Source: Neorhizobium tomejilense
Lineage (GTDB): Bacteria > Pseudomonadota > Alphaproteobacteria > Rhizobiales > Rhizobiaceae
Reading direction: 5' to 3'
NCBI GenBank assembly: GCA_002968845.1
Contig: PVBG01000003.1
Location: 1 to 64,000 of the forward strand
Length of the DNA stretch: 64,000 bases
Translations under genes and position numbers: made by a program
Part shown: positions 10,304-20,022 of the stretch, piece after piece
How positions within the stretch are numbered: the first letter of the stretch is position 1
Layout: every line of letters starts with the position of its first letter
Notes under the pieces: generated by a model
What the model saw: only the letters and a program-made list of their open reading frames with translations
Told to the model about the DNA's origin: nothing
The model's database searches: none

Positions 10304-11839
10304 ATGAGTGTGTCAGTACGGCTAATCTCGGGCTCGATCGCCAATGGGACGTTGCTTGCCGCCAATATCCTGATCCAGGCGATCAGCGTGCCGATCATGC
10401 TCGGTTGGTGGTCGGCGCAGCAATTCGGGCTCTGGGTCCTGCTGCAGACACTCTATTCCCTCTCAGTCGTGTTCGACCTCGGCCATCAGAACTACCTCGG
10501 TTACGAGTTCCAGCGCCTCGGCACCAGGGATGCCGTAAGGCGGGACTTCGCCTCGTCCATCCCGGCCGCCATTATGCTGGGAACGATACTCCTGTGCTTC
10601 TGGGCGGCTGTCCCTGCCTTCGGATGGGCAGACGCGCTGTTCGGAGATTTCGTTCCTGCGGAGCTGATCGACGACCTTTCAGGCTCGATGACCGTCTACG
10701 CGCTCACCTGGCTCGTCACCGGCTCGGTTGGCGGCATCCTCGGGCGGGCGCTCATCCCTTTCGGCTATTACGCGAGAATGGCGTGGTGGCGGTTTGCGCT
10801 GCTGGTGTGCGTCAACGTCGCGGCCCTCGGGGCAGTCCTTTCCGGTGGTAACGTCATCGACGCCGTGATTGCCTCGTCGGTCGCCAACGTAGCCGTCAAT
10901 ATCGGCGTGCATCTCGACTGCTTTCGTCTCTGGCGGCGTGAAGAAATCGGCTTCGCCGTCCCCGATCTGCGCAGAGGCTGGTCCAACCTCACGAGGAGCC
11001 TGTTCGTATCGCTCCGCGAGCTGCTCGCCATCGGAAACCAGCAGGGCATCCGGCTGCTGATCGCACCGCTCGCCGGCGTCAGCCTTCTCGGTGCGTTCAA
11101 CGCGACCCGGACGCTGTCGAATATCGCGATGCAGGGCATCAATGCGCTGACAGGCCCGGTCGAGCCGGAGCTCCTGCGTTATCTGAGGGAAGGGAAGAGC
11201 GAGCCGGCTGAAGCCGCGGTCACTCTAAGCTGGATTTTCGTGCTGGGCGTCATCGGCCCGGGGTGCATTCTGCTCCAGTGGGTAACGCCCGGCCTTTTCC
11301 TGTGGTGGACCCGTGGCAACTTCCATCTCGACCCGCTGCTGTTCGGCTCGCTCTGCGCCTGCATCATCGTCTACGGTTTCGCCCAGCCGATGGTTTCGAT
11401 CGTCCGGGGGAGCAACATCCTGCTGCCGCAGATCGTTGCGAACGGCATGTCTCTGCTGATTACGGCGATCGGTTGTTATCTGACGTTGACCTCATGGGGT
11501 TTGTCGGGCGCCGGCTTCTCGCTTCTGGCGGCCGAGATCGCCAGTTTCCTGATCTACGCCGGAGCGGCCTGTGCCGTGCTCCGAAAGCTTCGGTTGCGCA
11601 TACCTATCCATGCCTTCGCCGCATCCGTTTGCGGTGGCCTCTCGGTCATCGCCGGGCTGTTCGCCATGGCGGTCTGGCCTCACCCGGCCGGCTGGTCTTC
11701 CGTCCCGGTGATGCTCGGCTCACTGCTGGCGGCGTGGATGGCCTATCGGTCCCTGCCAGCCAATATGCAGGCGATCCTTCAAAGGCGTCTTCCAAACCTC
11801 TCCCGCAAGCGGGCGGTTCTCACAGGGGATCGGCCATGA
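10304..11839 (+). CDS. Wzx-like lipid-linked oligosaccharide flippase
   Basis: Integral membrane protein of 511 residues with about 12-14 hydrophobic segments and few large loops. The opening (VSVRLISGSIANGTLLAANILIQ) and the layout match the PST/Wzx branch of the MOP exporter superfamily. These proteins flip undecaprenyl-pyrophosphate-linked repeat units to the periplasm. Its place next to a Wzy-like polymerase and among glycosyltransferases supports the role. The start at 10304 comes 18 bp after the previous stop with a weak ribosome site. The next gene overlaps its stop by 4 bp. Confidence 0.85.
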   Translation: MSVSVRLISGSIANGTLLAANILIQAISVPIMLGWWSAQQFGLWVLLQTLYSLSVVFDLGHQNYLGYEFQRLGTRDAVRRDFASSIPAAIMLGTILLCFWAAVPAFGWADALFGDFVPAELIDDLSGSMTVYALTWLVTGSVGGILGRALIPFGYYARMAWWRFALLVCVNVAALGAVLSGGNVIDAVIASSVANVAVNIGVHLDCFRLWRREEIGFAVPDLRRGWSNLTRSLFVSLRELLAIGNQQGIRLLIAPLAGVSLLGAFNATRTLSNIAMQGINALTGPVEPELLRYLREGKSEPAEAAVTLSWIFVLGVIGPGCILLQWVTPGLFLWWTRGNFHLDPLLFGSLCACIIVYGFAQPMVSIVRGSNILLPQIVANGMSLLITAIGCYLTLTSWGLSGAGFSLLAAEIASFLIYAGAACAVLRKLRLRIPIHAFAASVCGGLSVIAGLFAMAVWPHPAGWSSVPVMLGSLLAAWMAYRSLPANMQAILQRRLPNLSRKRAVLTGDRP

Positions 11840-13452
11840 CGGGGAGCGGAAGTTTGGCGAGCGGCGACTTGGTATTCGGCCGTCGTTCCGCACAAGGGCA
11901 ACGCCGCCACAATTCCCGTTACGTCACCCAGGTCCGCTGGGGCGTGGTGATTGCGATCCTGCTCTGCACGGCAATCCAGTTGGTCATATCGCCCGAGTTG
12001 GCCAACATGTTCTGTGCCGTTTCAGTCGGACTGACCGGGATCCTGGTATTTTCCTACTGCACCAAGCTGAGGCGGATAGAACGATCTACGATCTCGACGC
12101 TGGTGGTGCTCGGTTTTCAGGTCCATACGAGCCTGGCCGCCCTGATCGTCCAGACACTCGCCTGGAAACCGATCACCTTCAACCTCGAGGCGCCGGTAGC
12201 CACGTTTTCCGTTCTGGCACTGCTGCAGCTATGGGCGGTGGCGCTGCACTGGTTCTATGCGCAGTCGCGGGCAATGCAGGCCGCGACGATGGCGATCCGC
12301 CAAAGGATCCTTGCGCCGCTCGGCCTCTATCGTTCGCCGACAAACCGGCAATTGTGGTGGATGGGGCTGCTTGAATCGTTCGCCTCCTGGTACGCGCATG
12401 CCGACCGCTGGGGCGAGGACAATTTCGGCGATATCGCCTTCAAACTGCTCGCCGGAATGTCGCAATTTTCCGTTGCGCCCTTCCTGATCCCTGTCGCCGC
12501 CTACCTCATCGATCCGCCGAACGGCAAGCGCTCGGTCAACTGGTTCGCGCTGACCGCCTACTGCGCCATGACGCTCTATATCGCGCTGGCGCGCAACAGC
12601 CGCGGCGTGTTCGCTGTCAACGTCCTGACCGTGCTGATCTGCCTCGCCATCGCAGTGGTGATAGGACGATTTATCCTGATGAGGCGGCGCGTGATCTGGC
12701 TCGCGGTCGCCGTCCTGCTCAGTCCCATACCGGCAGGCATCCTCTCTGATCTGGCGACCGCCATGGTCATTGCCCGCGACGACCGCGCGGACATCTCATC
12801 GCAGGATCTCGTCTTCTCGACCATCGGCACGTATTTCGATGGGGAGGCGCTACAGTCCCGGCGGGAGATGGAGCGGCTCCTGGCCGAGGGCAGCTATAAC
12901 GAAATCTACATCGACAACCCGCTGCTGGCGCGCTTCGTCGCCACCAAATACATCGACCACAACGTCGCTCTCGGGCTTTCGCTGTCGCAGGCCGGTGAGG
13001 AGCTGGCGCGTGAAAATGCCCTCAATCAGCTGCTATTGCTGCTTCCGACGCCGGTGCTGAATTTTTTCGCTCCCGAACTCGATAAATCCGGCAACGCCTT
13101 TTCGTCCGGCGATTATTACAACTTTCTCGTCACCGGCGATGAGCTGGGAGGTTACCGCACCGGCTCTTCGATCGCCGATGGCTTCGTCGTTCTCGGTCCG
13201 TTTTACGTGGTTGTGTTCGCTCTCTTCGCCTTCGCGACTTTCATTGTCGGTGACGCGCTGACGATCCGGATGCGGGACGGACATGTGCTGCTTTCGGCTC
13301 TCGCTTGCATCTGTATCGTCCGCTTCTTCATGAACGGCCTCATGGACGAATCCGTCGCGGTCCAGGCCGGCAACCTTGTCCGCGCACTGCCGCAGACCGT
13401 GCTGCTTTATGCGCTGGTGTTCTGGCTGACGAGGGGCGTGAAGCTGAGATGA
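11836..13452 (+). CDS. Wzy-like polysaccharide polymerase (multi-spanning membrane protein)
   Basis: Protein of 538 residues with roughly ten or more membrane segments, a cytoplasmic N-terminus of about 35 residues and a large soluble loop at about residues 310-430 (RDDRADISSQ to TGDELGGYRT). That topology, a long periplasmic loop amid many helices, is typical of Wzy/O-antigen polymerases, whose sequences are poorly conserved. The segment ALARNSRGVFAVNVL resembles the Arg-containing loops of that group. ATG 11836 overlaps the flippase stop by 4 bp. No other polymerase candidate exists in the cluster. The specific linkage is unknown. The call rests on topology and neighbourhood rather than a signature motif. 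Confidence 0.7.
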   Translation: MTGSGSLASGDLVFGRRSAQGQRRHNSRYVTQVRWGVVIAILLCTAIQLVISPELANMFCAVSVGLTGILVFSYCTKLRRIERSTISTLVVLGFQVHTSLAALIVQTLAWKPITFNLEAPVATFSVLALLQLWAVALHWFYAQSRAMQAATMAIRQRILAPLGLYRSPTNRQLWWMGLLESFASWYAHADRWGEDNFGDIAFKLLAGMSQFSVAPFLIPVAAYLIDPPNGKRSVNWFALTAYCAMTLYIALARNSRGVFAVNVLTVLICLAIAVVIGRFILMRRRVIWLAVAVLLSPIPAGILSDLATAMVIARDDRADISSQDLVFSTIGTYFDGEALQSRREMERLLAEGSYNEIYIDNPLLARFVATKYIDHNVALGLSLSQAGEELARENALNQLLLLLPTPVLNFFAPELDKSGNAFSSGDYYNFLVTGDELGGYRTGSSIADGFVVLGPFYVVVFALFAFATFIVGDALTIRMRDGHVLLSALACICIVRFFMNGLMDESVAVQAGNLVRALPQTVLLYALVFWLTRGVKLR

Positions 13453-14486
13453 GGCTCCTCTACATCGGCGCGGAAGCGGGGACCAGCCTGCAGCGGGCAG
13501 CGGCATTCCGGCGTATCGGCTTCGATGTTCTGCACCTGTCTCCCTATGCCCACCTGCCGCCTCATTGGGCGCCGTGGCTGAACAGGGCAGGCGGCCCGGG
13601 CATCGATCGCCTCGTGGCAAACGGGATCGGCCGACGGATCGGCGAGCAGCGTTTCGATTTTGCCCTGGTGGATTGCGGCGACGTGGTCGGACCGGCCGCC
13701 CTGAATATCATCCGCAAGGTGGCGCCGATCGTTGTCAACTACAACGCCGACAATCCCTATCTGAACCCGTCTCCGGAACGCCTCCGCTGGAGCATTTTTC
13801 ACCGCGCCCTCCCGCACTACGATCTGGTCGTCGCGGTGCGCCGTGACGGCATCGAGGAGATGATGGCGAGGAGAGGTGCAAGACAGATCGACACGATCTG
13901 GCAGTGCGCGGACGAGGTGGTGCATCGCCCCCTGTCGCCGACGCTGGAGGAGAAAAGCCGCCGGTCGTCCGAGGTCGCTTTCATCGGCACATGGATGCCC
14001 GGCCGCGGCGCCTTAATGGCGCGGCTGATCGAAAGGGGCGTGCCGCTCGCGATCCATGGGTCCGGATGGAAAAGAGCGCCGGAATACCGGCTGCTCCGCC
14101 CGTTTATCCGCTCCGATCACCTTGAAGGTTTCGACTACACACGAGCGATCGCCGAAGCGAAAATTGCTCTGGTTCTGCTGAACGGCCAGAATGCCGACCT
14201 GCATACGACGCGCTCCGCCGAAATTCCCGCTATCGGCACCGCCATGTGCGCTCCCCGCACTCCGCATCATCAACAGCTCTACAAGGAAGGTGAGGAGGCC
14301 ATCTTTTTTGACCGAGCGGATGACTGCGCGGGGGCTTGCAAACGCCTGCTCGCGGATAACGGCAGGCGCCAAGCGATCGCCGATGCCGGGCGCCGGCGCA
14401 CGTTCGCGAACGGGACCTATAACGAGGTCCTGGCCCGGCGGATCGTCGACCAAGTCGCTGAGATAACGCGAGGTGGCGCCCGATGA
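13449..14486 (+). CDS. GT-B glycosyltransferase, CgeB/Glyco_trans_1_2-like
   Basis: Protein of 345 residues beginning MRLLYIGAEAGTSLQRAAAF. The N-terminal half has DFALVDCGDVVGP and VVNYNADNPYLNP. The C-terminal half carries the hallmark of the CgeB-type transferases: RSAEIPAIGTAMCA, then HHQQLYKEGEEAIFFDRADD and a helical tail with KRLLADNGRRQAIADAGRRR. These proteins use nucleotide sugars and lie in many surface-polysaccharide loci. The start overlaps the polymerase stop (ATGA) and the end overlaps the next transferase (ATGA). Donor and acceptor are unknown. Confidence 0.78.
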   Translation: MRLLYIGAEAGTSLQRAAAFRRIGFDVLHLSPYAHLPPHWAPWLNRAGGPGIDRLVANGIGRRIGEQRFDFALVDCGDVVGPAALNIIRKVAPIVVNYNADNPYLNPSPERLRWSIFHRALPHYDLVVAVRRDGIEEMMARRGARQIDTIWQCADEVVHRPLSPTLEEKSRRSSEVAFIGTWMPGRGALMARLIERGVPLAIHGSGWKRAPEYRLLRPFIRSDHLEGFDYTRAIAEAKIALVLLNGQNADLHTTRSAEIPAIGTAMCAPRTPHHQQLYKEGEEAIFFDRADDCAGACKRLLADNGRRQAIADAGRRRTFANGTYNEVLARRIVDQVAEITRGGAR

Positions 14487-15586
14487 GGAAAACGGAGGCG
14501 TGCAATGACGGCATTCTGTTTCTGGCCCTCGACACCTATGGCCGGATAGGCGGCATCCAGCGCTTCAACCAACGGGTTATCGCTGCCCTGGCGGAAATCT
14601 CTGGCGACAACGGCTGGAAGCGGCCGGCCGTCCACATCATGCGCGACGGCAGGGCGGACATTCCCGAAACCGCGGCGGCGGCAATCCGCGCCTTTGGCCG
14701 TCGGCGCCTGGGCTTCATCGTCCACTCGGCTGTCGCTGCCCTCAACTGCAAAATCCTGTTCCTCGGGCATATCAACCTTCTGCCTGTCGGGCTCATCTGC
14801 AAGCTGCTGTCTCCAAGAATCAAACTCGTGCTCTTCGTCCATGGCGATGAGGTCTGGAACGATCCGGCCTATCGCCGGACGCGGTCTTATGAACCGCTTA
14901 TGGCGAGAGCCCTCAGCCGGATCGCCTCCGTCAGCACCTTCACGGCCTGCCGGATGCAGAAGGCGTTCAAACTTCCCGCCGAGGCGTTCACGCTCTTTCC
15001 GAACGCCGTCGACGACATCGACCGGCAGCCCCAAAAGAGCGGCCGGAACATCCTGACGGTCGCCCGGCTGGATCGGCATGACCGCGGCAAGAATATCGAC
15101 GCCCTGATCAAGGCGATGGCCCTGCTCAAGCGCCGGAACGTGGAATGCATCCTCCAGATCGTCGGCGAGGGGCCGCTCAAATCGGAACTGACGTCGTTGG
15201 CCCGAGAGCTTGCGGTCGAGGATAAGGTCGAATTCCTTGGCCGTGTCTCGGATGCGAGGCTGGCCGGGATTTATGCCCAAGCGTCCCTTTTTGCGATGCC
15301 CTCGTCCAAGGAGGGGTTCGGCATCGTTTTCCTGGAGGCCTGGCTGCACGGCCTGCCGGTGATCTGCGGCACGCAGGATGCAGCGGCGGAGGTCATTACC
15401 GATGGGGTCGACGGCTATGCCGTGAACCCATGGGATATCGAAGCGCTGGCCGAGAAAATCGCGATGCTTCTCGACCATCCGGACATGGCAGCGGCGATGG
15501 GAGAGGCGGGGACAGACAAGGTCCGCTCGCGCTATCTCATGGAGCACTTCAAGGGAAATCTCGAAAAACTGATGGAGCTGCCATGA
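14483..15586 (+). CDS. GT4 family glycosyltransferase
   Basis: Protein of 367 residues with a GT-B fold. The N-terminal acceptor-side loop is GRIGGIQRFNQRV. The C-terminal domain has NILTVARLDRHDRGKNID, LQIVGEGPLKSEL and the EX7E nucleotide-sugar-binding motif in SSKEGFGIVFLEAWLHGLPVI. This is the standard retaining GT4 architecture and the length is normal. The gene overlaps its neighbours by 4 bp on each side and should be translated as part of the EPS operon. It probably adds one hexose of the repeat unit at the cytoplasmic face; which sugar cannot be read from the sequence. Confidence 0.85.
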   Translation: MRKTEACNDGILFLALDTYGRIGGIQRFNQRVIAALAEISGDNGWKRPAVHIMRDGRADIPETAAAAIRAFGRRRLGFIVHSAVAALNCKILFLGHINLLPVGLICKLLSPRIKLVLFVHGDEVWNDPAYRRTRSYEPLMARALSRIASVSTFTACRMQKAFKLPAEAFTLFPNAVDDIDRQPQKSGRNILTVARLDRHDRGKNIDALIKAMALLKRRNVECILQIVGEGPLKSELTSLARELAVEDKVEFLGRVSDARLAGIYAQASLFAMPSSKEGFGIVFLEAWLHGLPVICGTQDAAAEVITDGVDGYAVNPWDIEALAEKIAMLLDHPDMAAAMGEAGTDKVRSRYLMEHFKGNLEKLMELP

Positions 15587-16758
15587 GGATCCTAAACATC
15601 ATCGCCAGCGCCGATCCCGAAACCGGAGGCCCGATCGAGGCGCTGCGGCTGACTGGGCTGCAGATGGCGCGGCTGGGCCATGCGGTGGAAGTCGTCACGC
15701 TGGACAGCCCTTCGGCTATTTACGTGAAAGAGTGTCCCTTCCCCGTTCATGCCTGCGGGCGATGGAGCCGGAGATACGGATATACGCCGGAATTGCCACG
15801 CTGGATCGCCGCCAACGCTGATCGTTTCGATGCCGCGATCATCCATGGCCTCTGGAACCATGCCTCTGTCGGCGGCTGGTCTGCCCTGAGGCGGGCAGGC
15901 CGGCCTTATGTCGTCTTCGCCCACGGCATGATGGATCCATGGTTCCGTAAAACCAATCCGCTCAAGCACGTCGCCAAACAGGCGTTCTGGTTCGCGTGGC
16001 AGGGCAGGGTTCTCCGGGATGCAGCGGCGGTCCTGTTTACCTGCGAAGAAGAGCGCCGCTGGGCGCGCGGCGTCTTCCGGGGTTACAGTTACGCGGAGCG
16101 TATCGTCGCCTTCGGCACGGCTGATCCGCCGGCAGGGGTAGAGAGCCAGCTTGCCGCATTCCACCGGCTTCTGCCGGAATTGAAGGACAAGCGGTTCCTG
16201 CTGTTCCTCAGCCGTTTCCACGCAAAGAAGGGCTGCGATCTTCTTATCGAAGCCTTCGCGAAGATCGCCGCGTCCGATCCTGATCTCGACCTGGTGATGG
16301 CGGGGCCGGATCAGTCCGGGCTGAAATCGAAACTGATTGTCCAAGCCGCCAAGGCCGGCATCGCCGATCGTATCCATTGGCCGGGCATGTTGGCCGGCGA
16401 CGCCAAATGGGGTGCCTTTCGCGCTACCGAGGCCTTTGTCCTGCCGTCGCACCAGGAGAATTTCGGCATCGTCGTCGCGGAAGCCATGGCCTGCGCAACC
16501 CCGGTCCTGCTGACAGACAAGGTCAATATCTGGCGTGACGTGCAAATGAGCGGCGGCGGCCTCGTTGGGCCCGACACATCGGAGGGCATCGAAAGCCTCA
16601 TCCGGTCATGGCTCTCGCTCTCCGACGACAGCAAAAGCGCCATGCGCGCCCATGCCCGCGCGGGCTTCGAACGGCATTTCCGCATCGAGGCGGCGGCCCG
16701 CGATCTCATTGCCATTCTGCACTCTATCTACCCACGAGGCCTTCATGAAGCCGCTTGA
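15583..16758 (+). CDS. GT4 family glycosyltransferase
   Basis: Protein of 391 residues with N-terminal MRILNIIASADPETGGPIEALR and a glycine-rich acceptor loop. Then come HGLWNHASVGG and VFAHGMMDPWF, and a C-terminal donor domain with LLFLSRFHAKKGCDLLI and the EX7E motif in SHQENFGIVVAEAMACATPVL. The HGLW and HGMLDPW-type motifs recur in a GT4 subgroup from capsule and EPS clusters. The start overlaps the previous gene by 4 bp, and the next gene starts 14 bp inside its end. This is the third GT-B transferase in a row, suggesting a repeat unit of several sugars. Confidence 0.85.
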   Translation: MRILNIIASADPETGGPIEALRLTGLQMARLGHAVEVVTLDSPSAIYVKECPFPVHACGRWSRRYGYTPELPRWIAANADRFDAAIIHGLWNHASVGGWSALRRAGRPYVVFAHGMMDPWFRKTNPLKHVAKQAFWFAWQGRVLRDAAAVLFTCEEERRWARGVFRGYSYAERIVAFGTADPPAGVESQLAAFHRLLPELKDKRFLLFLSRFHAKKGCDLLIEAFAKIAASDPDLDLVMAGPDQSGLKSKLIVQAAKAGIADRIHWPGMLAGDAKWGAFRATEAFVLPSHQENFGIVVAEAMACATPVLLTDKVNIWRDVQMSGGGLVGPDTSEGIESLIRSWLSLSDDSKSAMRAHARAGFERHFRIEAAARDLIAILHSIYPRGLHEAA

Positions 16759-17341
16759 CGCGAAGACCTCCAATCCGCGGCTGGGAGCTCCGAGTTTTCC
16801 GCTGGGGCATCGGCTGTTCAGGCTCGCTTGGACCCTCGTTTGGAGCCTTTTCGGCCGCTGGACACCGGTGCCGTTGTTTGCATGGCGCCGGTTCCTTCTG
16901 CGGGGCTTCGGAGCCAGGATTGACCAGGCGGCGCGGATCTATCCCGGCGTCGAGGTCTGGTATCCGCCGAACCTCGCCATGGCCGCGTATTCCTGTCTCG
17001 GAAGCGGCGTGAACTGTTACTGCATGGATCGCATCGAGCTCGGCGCCCACGCAATCGTCTCCCAGGGCGCCCATCTGTGCACCGGCACGCATGATGTCGA
17101 CGATGCAAATTTCCAGCTGGTTACGAGACCCATCCTCGTCGGTGCGAATGCCTGGATCGCGGCGGAAGCGTTTGTCGGGCCGGGCGTCATTGTCGGGGAG
17201 GGCGCGGTGCTGGGCGCCCGCGCCGTCACCTTCCGCAACCTCGATCCCTGGACGATCTACGCCGGCAACCCCGCCCGGAAATTGCGGCGGCGCTTCGAGC
17301 GGGACAAGCCCGGCATCTTTCCGGTGCGGTTGAACTCCTGA
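16745..17341 (+). CDS. WcaF-like hexapeptide-repeat O-acetyltransferase
   Basis: Protein of 198 residues. Residues about 55-185 form a left-handed beta-helix with hexapeptide repeats (ARIYPGVEVWYPPNLAMAAY, VGANAWIAAEAFVGPGVIVG, EGAVLGARAV). The LCTGTHDVDD segment provides the catalytic His of WcaF/LacA-type acetyltransferases, and AGNPARKLRRR is the usual C-terminal loop. It should transfer acetyl from acetyl-CoA to a sugar of the repeat unit, as WcaF does in colanic acid. The start lies 14 bp inside the preceding gene. The N-terminal 50 residues are longer than in maltose/galactoside acetyltransferases. Confidence 0.88.
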   Translation: MKPLDAKTSNPRLGAPSFPLGHRLFRLAWTLVWSLFGRWTPVPLFAWRRFLLRGFGARIDQAARIYPGVEVWYPPNLAMAAYSCLGSGVNCYCMDRIELGAHAIVSQGAHLCTGTHDVDDANFQLVTRPILVGANAWIAAEAFVGPGVIVGEGAVLGARAVTFRNLDPWTIYAGNPARKLRRRFERDKPGIFPVRLNS

Positions 17342-17358
17342 CTGGGACAAGTCGTCGA

Positions 17359-18270
17359 ATGGCCAGCCTCGCCGTCCTCATCCTCACCTATAACGAAGAA
17401 CGCCACATCGCCCGCGCGCTGCAAAGCGTCGCGCCCTTCGCGTCCGAGGTCTTCGTCATCGATTGTTTCTCGACCGACGGCACGGTCGAGATTGCCCGAT
17501 CGTTCGGCGCAACCGTGCTCGGCAACCCCTGGATCAATTATTCCAGGCAGTTTCAGTGGGGGCTCGACAATGCCCCGATCACCGCCGACTGGATCATGCG
17601 GCTCGATGCGGATGAGGTGATCGAACCCGAACTGGCGGTGGAGATCACTGAGGAGCTTCCCACTCTCGCTGCCGATGTCGCAGGCGTAAACCTCAAGAGA
17701 AAACACATTTTCCTCGGACGCTGGATCCGCCATGGCGGACGGTATCCGCTCATCCTCACCCGCATCTGGCGGCGGGGGCAGGGACATGTCGAGGACCGCT
17801 GGATGGACGAGCACATCGTCGTGAAGGGCGGCCGCATAGTCCTTTTCGACGCGCCGTTCTCGGATCACAATCTCAACGATCTCAGCTTCTTCACGGGGAA
17901 GCACAACAGCTATGCGACCCTTGAAGCGGCTGACGTGCTCGGCCGTCGCCATAGCCTGTTTTTCGAACAACCTGCCCTTTCGCAAGCCGTCTCGTCGCGT
18001 CAGGCCTCCATCAAGCGGCGCATCAAAGAGCAGATCTATAACCGGCTCCCGTTCCCTGTCGCTGCGCTCGGCTATTTCCTGTTCCGCTATGTCGGCCAGC
18101 TCGGCTTTCTCGATGGCCGCGAAGGGCTGATCTACCATGTCCTGCAGGGTTACTGGTACCGTTTCCTCGTCGGCGCGAAGGTCATGGAATTCGATCGGTC
18201 GCTTCGTTCGCTTAAAACGCTTGAGGAAAAGCGCGCGGCGCTGGCGCGATTGACCGGACTGCCGCTCTGA
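17359..18270 (+). CDS. GT2 glycosyltransferase (WaaE/KdtX-like)
   Basis: Protein of 303 residues with a GT-A fold. It opens with LAVLILTYNEERHIARALQS, then VFVIDCFSTDGTVEIA and the DxD motif in WIMRLDADEVIEPEL. The following RWIRHGGRYP and WRRGQGHVEDRWMDEHI resemble the WaaE/KdtX beta-1,4-glucosyltransferase branch. The C-terminal part includes hydrophobic stretches (ALGYFLFRYVGQLGF) that may associate with the membrane. It is the last gene of the EPS series and is convergent with the beta-helix gene 27 bp away. An inverting transferase is expected; the sugar is not determined. Confidence 0.85.
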   Translation: MASLAVLILTYNEERHIARALQSVAPFASEVFVIDCFSTDGTVEIARSFGATVLGNPWINYSRQFQWGLDNAPITADWIMRLDADEVIEPELAVEITEELPTLAADVAGVNLKRKHIFLGRWIRHGGRYPLILTRIWRRGQGHVEDRWMDEHIVVKGGRIVLFDAPFSDHNLNDLSFFTGKHNSYATLEAADVLGRRHSLFFEQPALSQAVSSRQASIKRRIKEQIYNRLPFPVAALGYFLFRYVGQLGFLDGREGLIYHVLQGYWYRFLVGAKVMEFDRSLRSLKTLEEKRAALARLTGLPL

Positions 18271-18296
18271 AGCGACAGTCCGTGAAGCACAGCGGT

Positions 18297-20018
18297 TCAG
18301 GCAACGCCCACACTCGGGAAGGCGGCCCAGAAGAGCGTCGAGCCCGCTCCTTCGGCGGCGACCACCAGCAGGCTTTCGCCGGCATTCAACGTATGGCCGG
18401 TCTTGCCCGGGATCTTGTTGAAGAGCTGGGTGCCGTTGGTATTGATCGCCAAATCCGCCGATCCGGCATTGACGATATGAAACGGCAGTCCCACCAGCGA
18501 GGACGCATCCGACGAATTCGTGATCGTGGGCAGGGTGCAGACGAGCGCCGACGCTGCGTCGAAGGTGACGAGACCGGCATCCAGTGGGTGGAGCACGGTG
18601 TTCGCAGTCTTGAGCGTCGACTTCATTCCCATTCCGAAGCGGGGATAGATGAAGCTGTTGCCGCCCCTGACTTCCAGATCACCTTGGTTCTCCCACGCAT
18701 CGCCACGGATGTTGAACGCTGCCAATCCGCCGCGGGTCTGGTCTGTCCATAGACCCGACAACATTGCTTGACGGCCAACTCCACGCGCGCCGTGAAATTG
18801 GCTGGTGGCCGAGACCGCGTCGAAATCCGTCACCGCTGTGTTGCTGCTGTAGAAGCGGCTGAAACCCACGCGGCGCCCGACAATATCGGCATTCCTATCA
18901 CCAGAGACCTCTGAGATGTTGAGGTCGCAGCCCTGTGCGTTCTCCACGTAAATCCCGGCGCCGGAGCCGCCTTCCGCATCCACGCCGAGGAAGCGCGAGT
19001 TGGAGACGAACGCGCCTTCGTGGCGGGAGCTCAACTCGAAACAGGGCATGCCCCAGGACGAGAGCATCAGCGAGCCGCTGCCGGACGCGATCATAGCCGG
19101 GGAGGTGAAGGCCTTGCCGATCCGGATCGTATTGCCGCTCACCGACTTGACGACATGGACCCGCCCGGCGGTGATCCCGTAATCGCTGCTCGTGAACGCG
19201 ACCGGCATGCGTGCCCGGAATTTGCTGCCGTCGGCAACGGCGATATTCGCCGAACCGTTGGAGAAAGTCGCGCTCACCACAAGCTCGGTCCGGTTGAAGG
19301 CGTTGTTCTGGATGCGGTCGGCATACATCTCGTTCAGACGGGCGCCGTCTCCGCCGGCTTCGAATACGATACCCCGGCAGAGCCGATTGTCTCGTCCATC
19401 GGCGGGAATGATGTTGAAGAGCGAATCGAAGCGGCTGTTTCCGGGCATCAAGGTCGAACCGGGCAGCAACGATGCATAATACTGGCCGTTTTCGCAAAGA
19501 TGGGTCCAGACCCGGGAAACGTCCGTGTGCATGAAATTGGCAAGGAACATGCCCCAATCGCTGCAGTCGCGGATGAAGAGATCGCGGATGGTGGAAAACT
19601 GCAGGCCGATATTGTTCACCGCGCCGATGCTGATGGCGCGCGTGAAGCCGGTGAAGCCGATATGCTCGCACCGCCAGCCGGTAATGCAGTCGGCGGTGAT
19701 CGTCGCGGACGGCGAACCAAGGTCTGCGTCATTGGCCGCAAAAGCCGGAAACGAGCCGTCGCCGGCAAGCACCGTGCCGCCGACGAAATCCCATCCGCTG
19801 TCCGGCGGGGTGTCGTTGAGATAGTTCAGCACCGGCTGCACGCCCTGGTAACCGATGCCGGAGGCGACCGGGAGCGGTTCCGTGAGCGTGATCACCGCAT
19901 CCGGCAGCAGGATGGTGCCGCCGCCGCCCGCCGCGACCGCTGCCGCATGTACGGCCCGGATTGCCGCTTCGGTGGCATCGGAGGGAATGTAGAGTTTCGG
20001 AATTTGGCGCGATGGCAT
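18297..20018 (-). CDS. Right-handed beta-helix protein, tailspike or polysaccharide-lyase-like
   Basis: Protein of 573 residues without a signal peptide. The N-terminus (YIPSDATEAAIRAVHAAAVAAGGGGTILL then DAVITL) matches the opening of pectate_lyase_3/phage tailspike beta-helices, where a linear sequence of 'place, list, coil' begins. The middle has many short beta-turn repeats rich in Asn, Gly and Ser (NNIGLQFSTIRDLFIRDCSDWG, VENAQGCDLNISEVSGDRN). The C-terminal 90 residues (FHIVNAGSADLAINTNGTQLF, LNAGESLLVVAAEG) look like a trimeric tail-fibre cap. ATG 20018 has GGAGG about 10 nt upstream, inside the end of the preceding small gene. Next to an EPS locus it could cut or bind that polymer. 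Phage origin is equally possible; the catalytic residues are not identifiable. Confidence 0.72.
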   Translation of the reverse strand: MPSRQIPKLYIPSDATEAAIRAVHAAAVAAGGGGTILLPDAVITLTEPLPVASGIGYQGVQPVLNYLNDTPPDSGWDFVGGTVLAGDGSFPAFAANDADLGSPSATITADCITGWRCEHIGFTGFTRAISIGAVNNIGLQFSTIRDLFIRDCSDWGMFLANFMHTDVSRVWTHLCENGQYYASLLPGSTLMPGNSRFDSLFNIIPADGRDNRLCRGIVFEAGGDGARLNEMYADRIQNNAFNRTELVVSATFSNGSANIAVADGSKFRARMPVAFTSSDYGITAGRVHVVKSVSGNTIRIGKAFTSPAMIASGSGSLMLSSWGMPCFELSSRHEGAFVSNSRFLGVDAEGGSGAGIYVENAQGCDLNISEVSGDRNADIVGRRVGFSRFYSSNTAVTDFDAVSATSQFHGARGVGRQAMLSGLWTDQTRGGLAAFNIRGDAWENQGDLEVRGGNSFIYPRFGMGMKSTLKTANTVLHPLDAGLVTFDAASALVCTLPTITNSSDASSLVGLPFHIVNAGSADLAINTNGTQLFNKIPGKTGHTLNAGESLLVVAAEGAGSTLFWAAFPSVGVA

Positions 20019-20022
20019 CGTG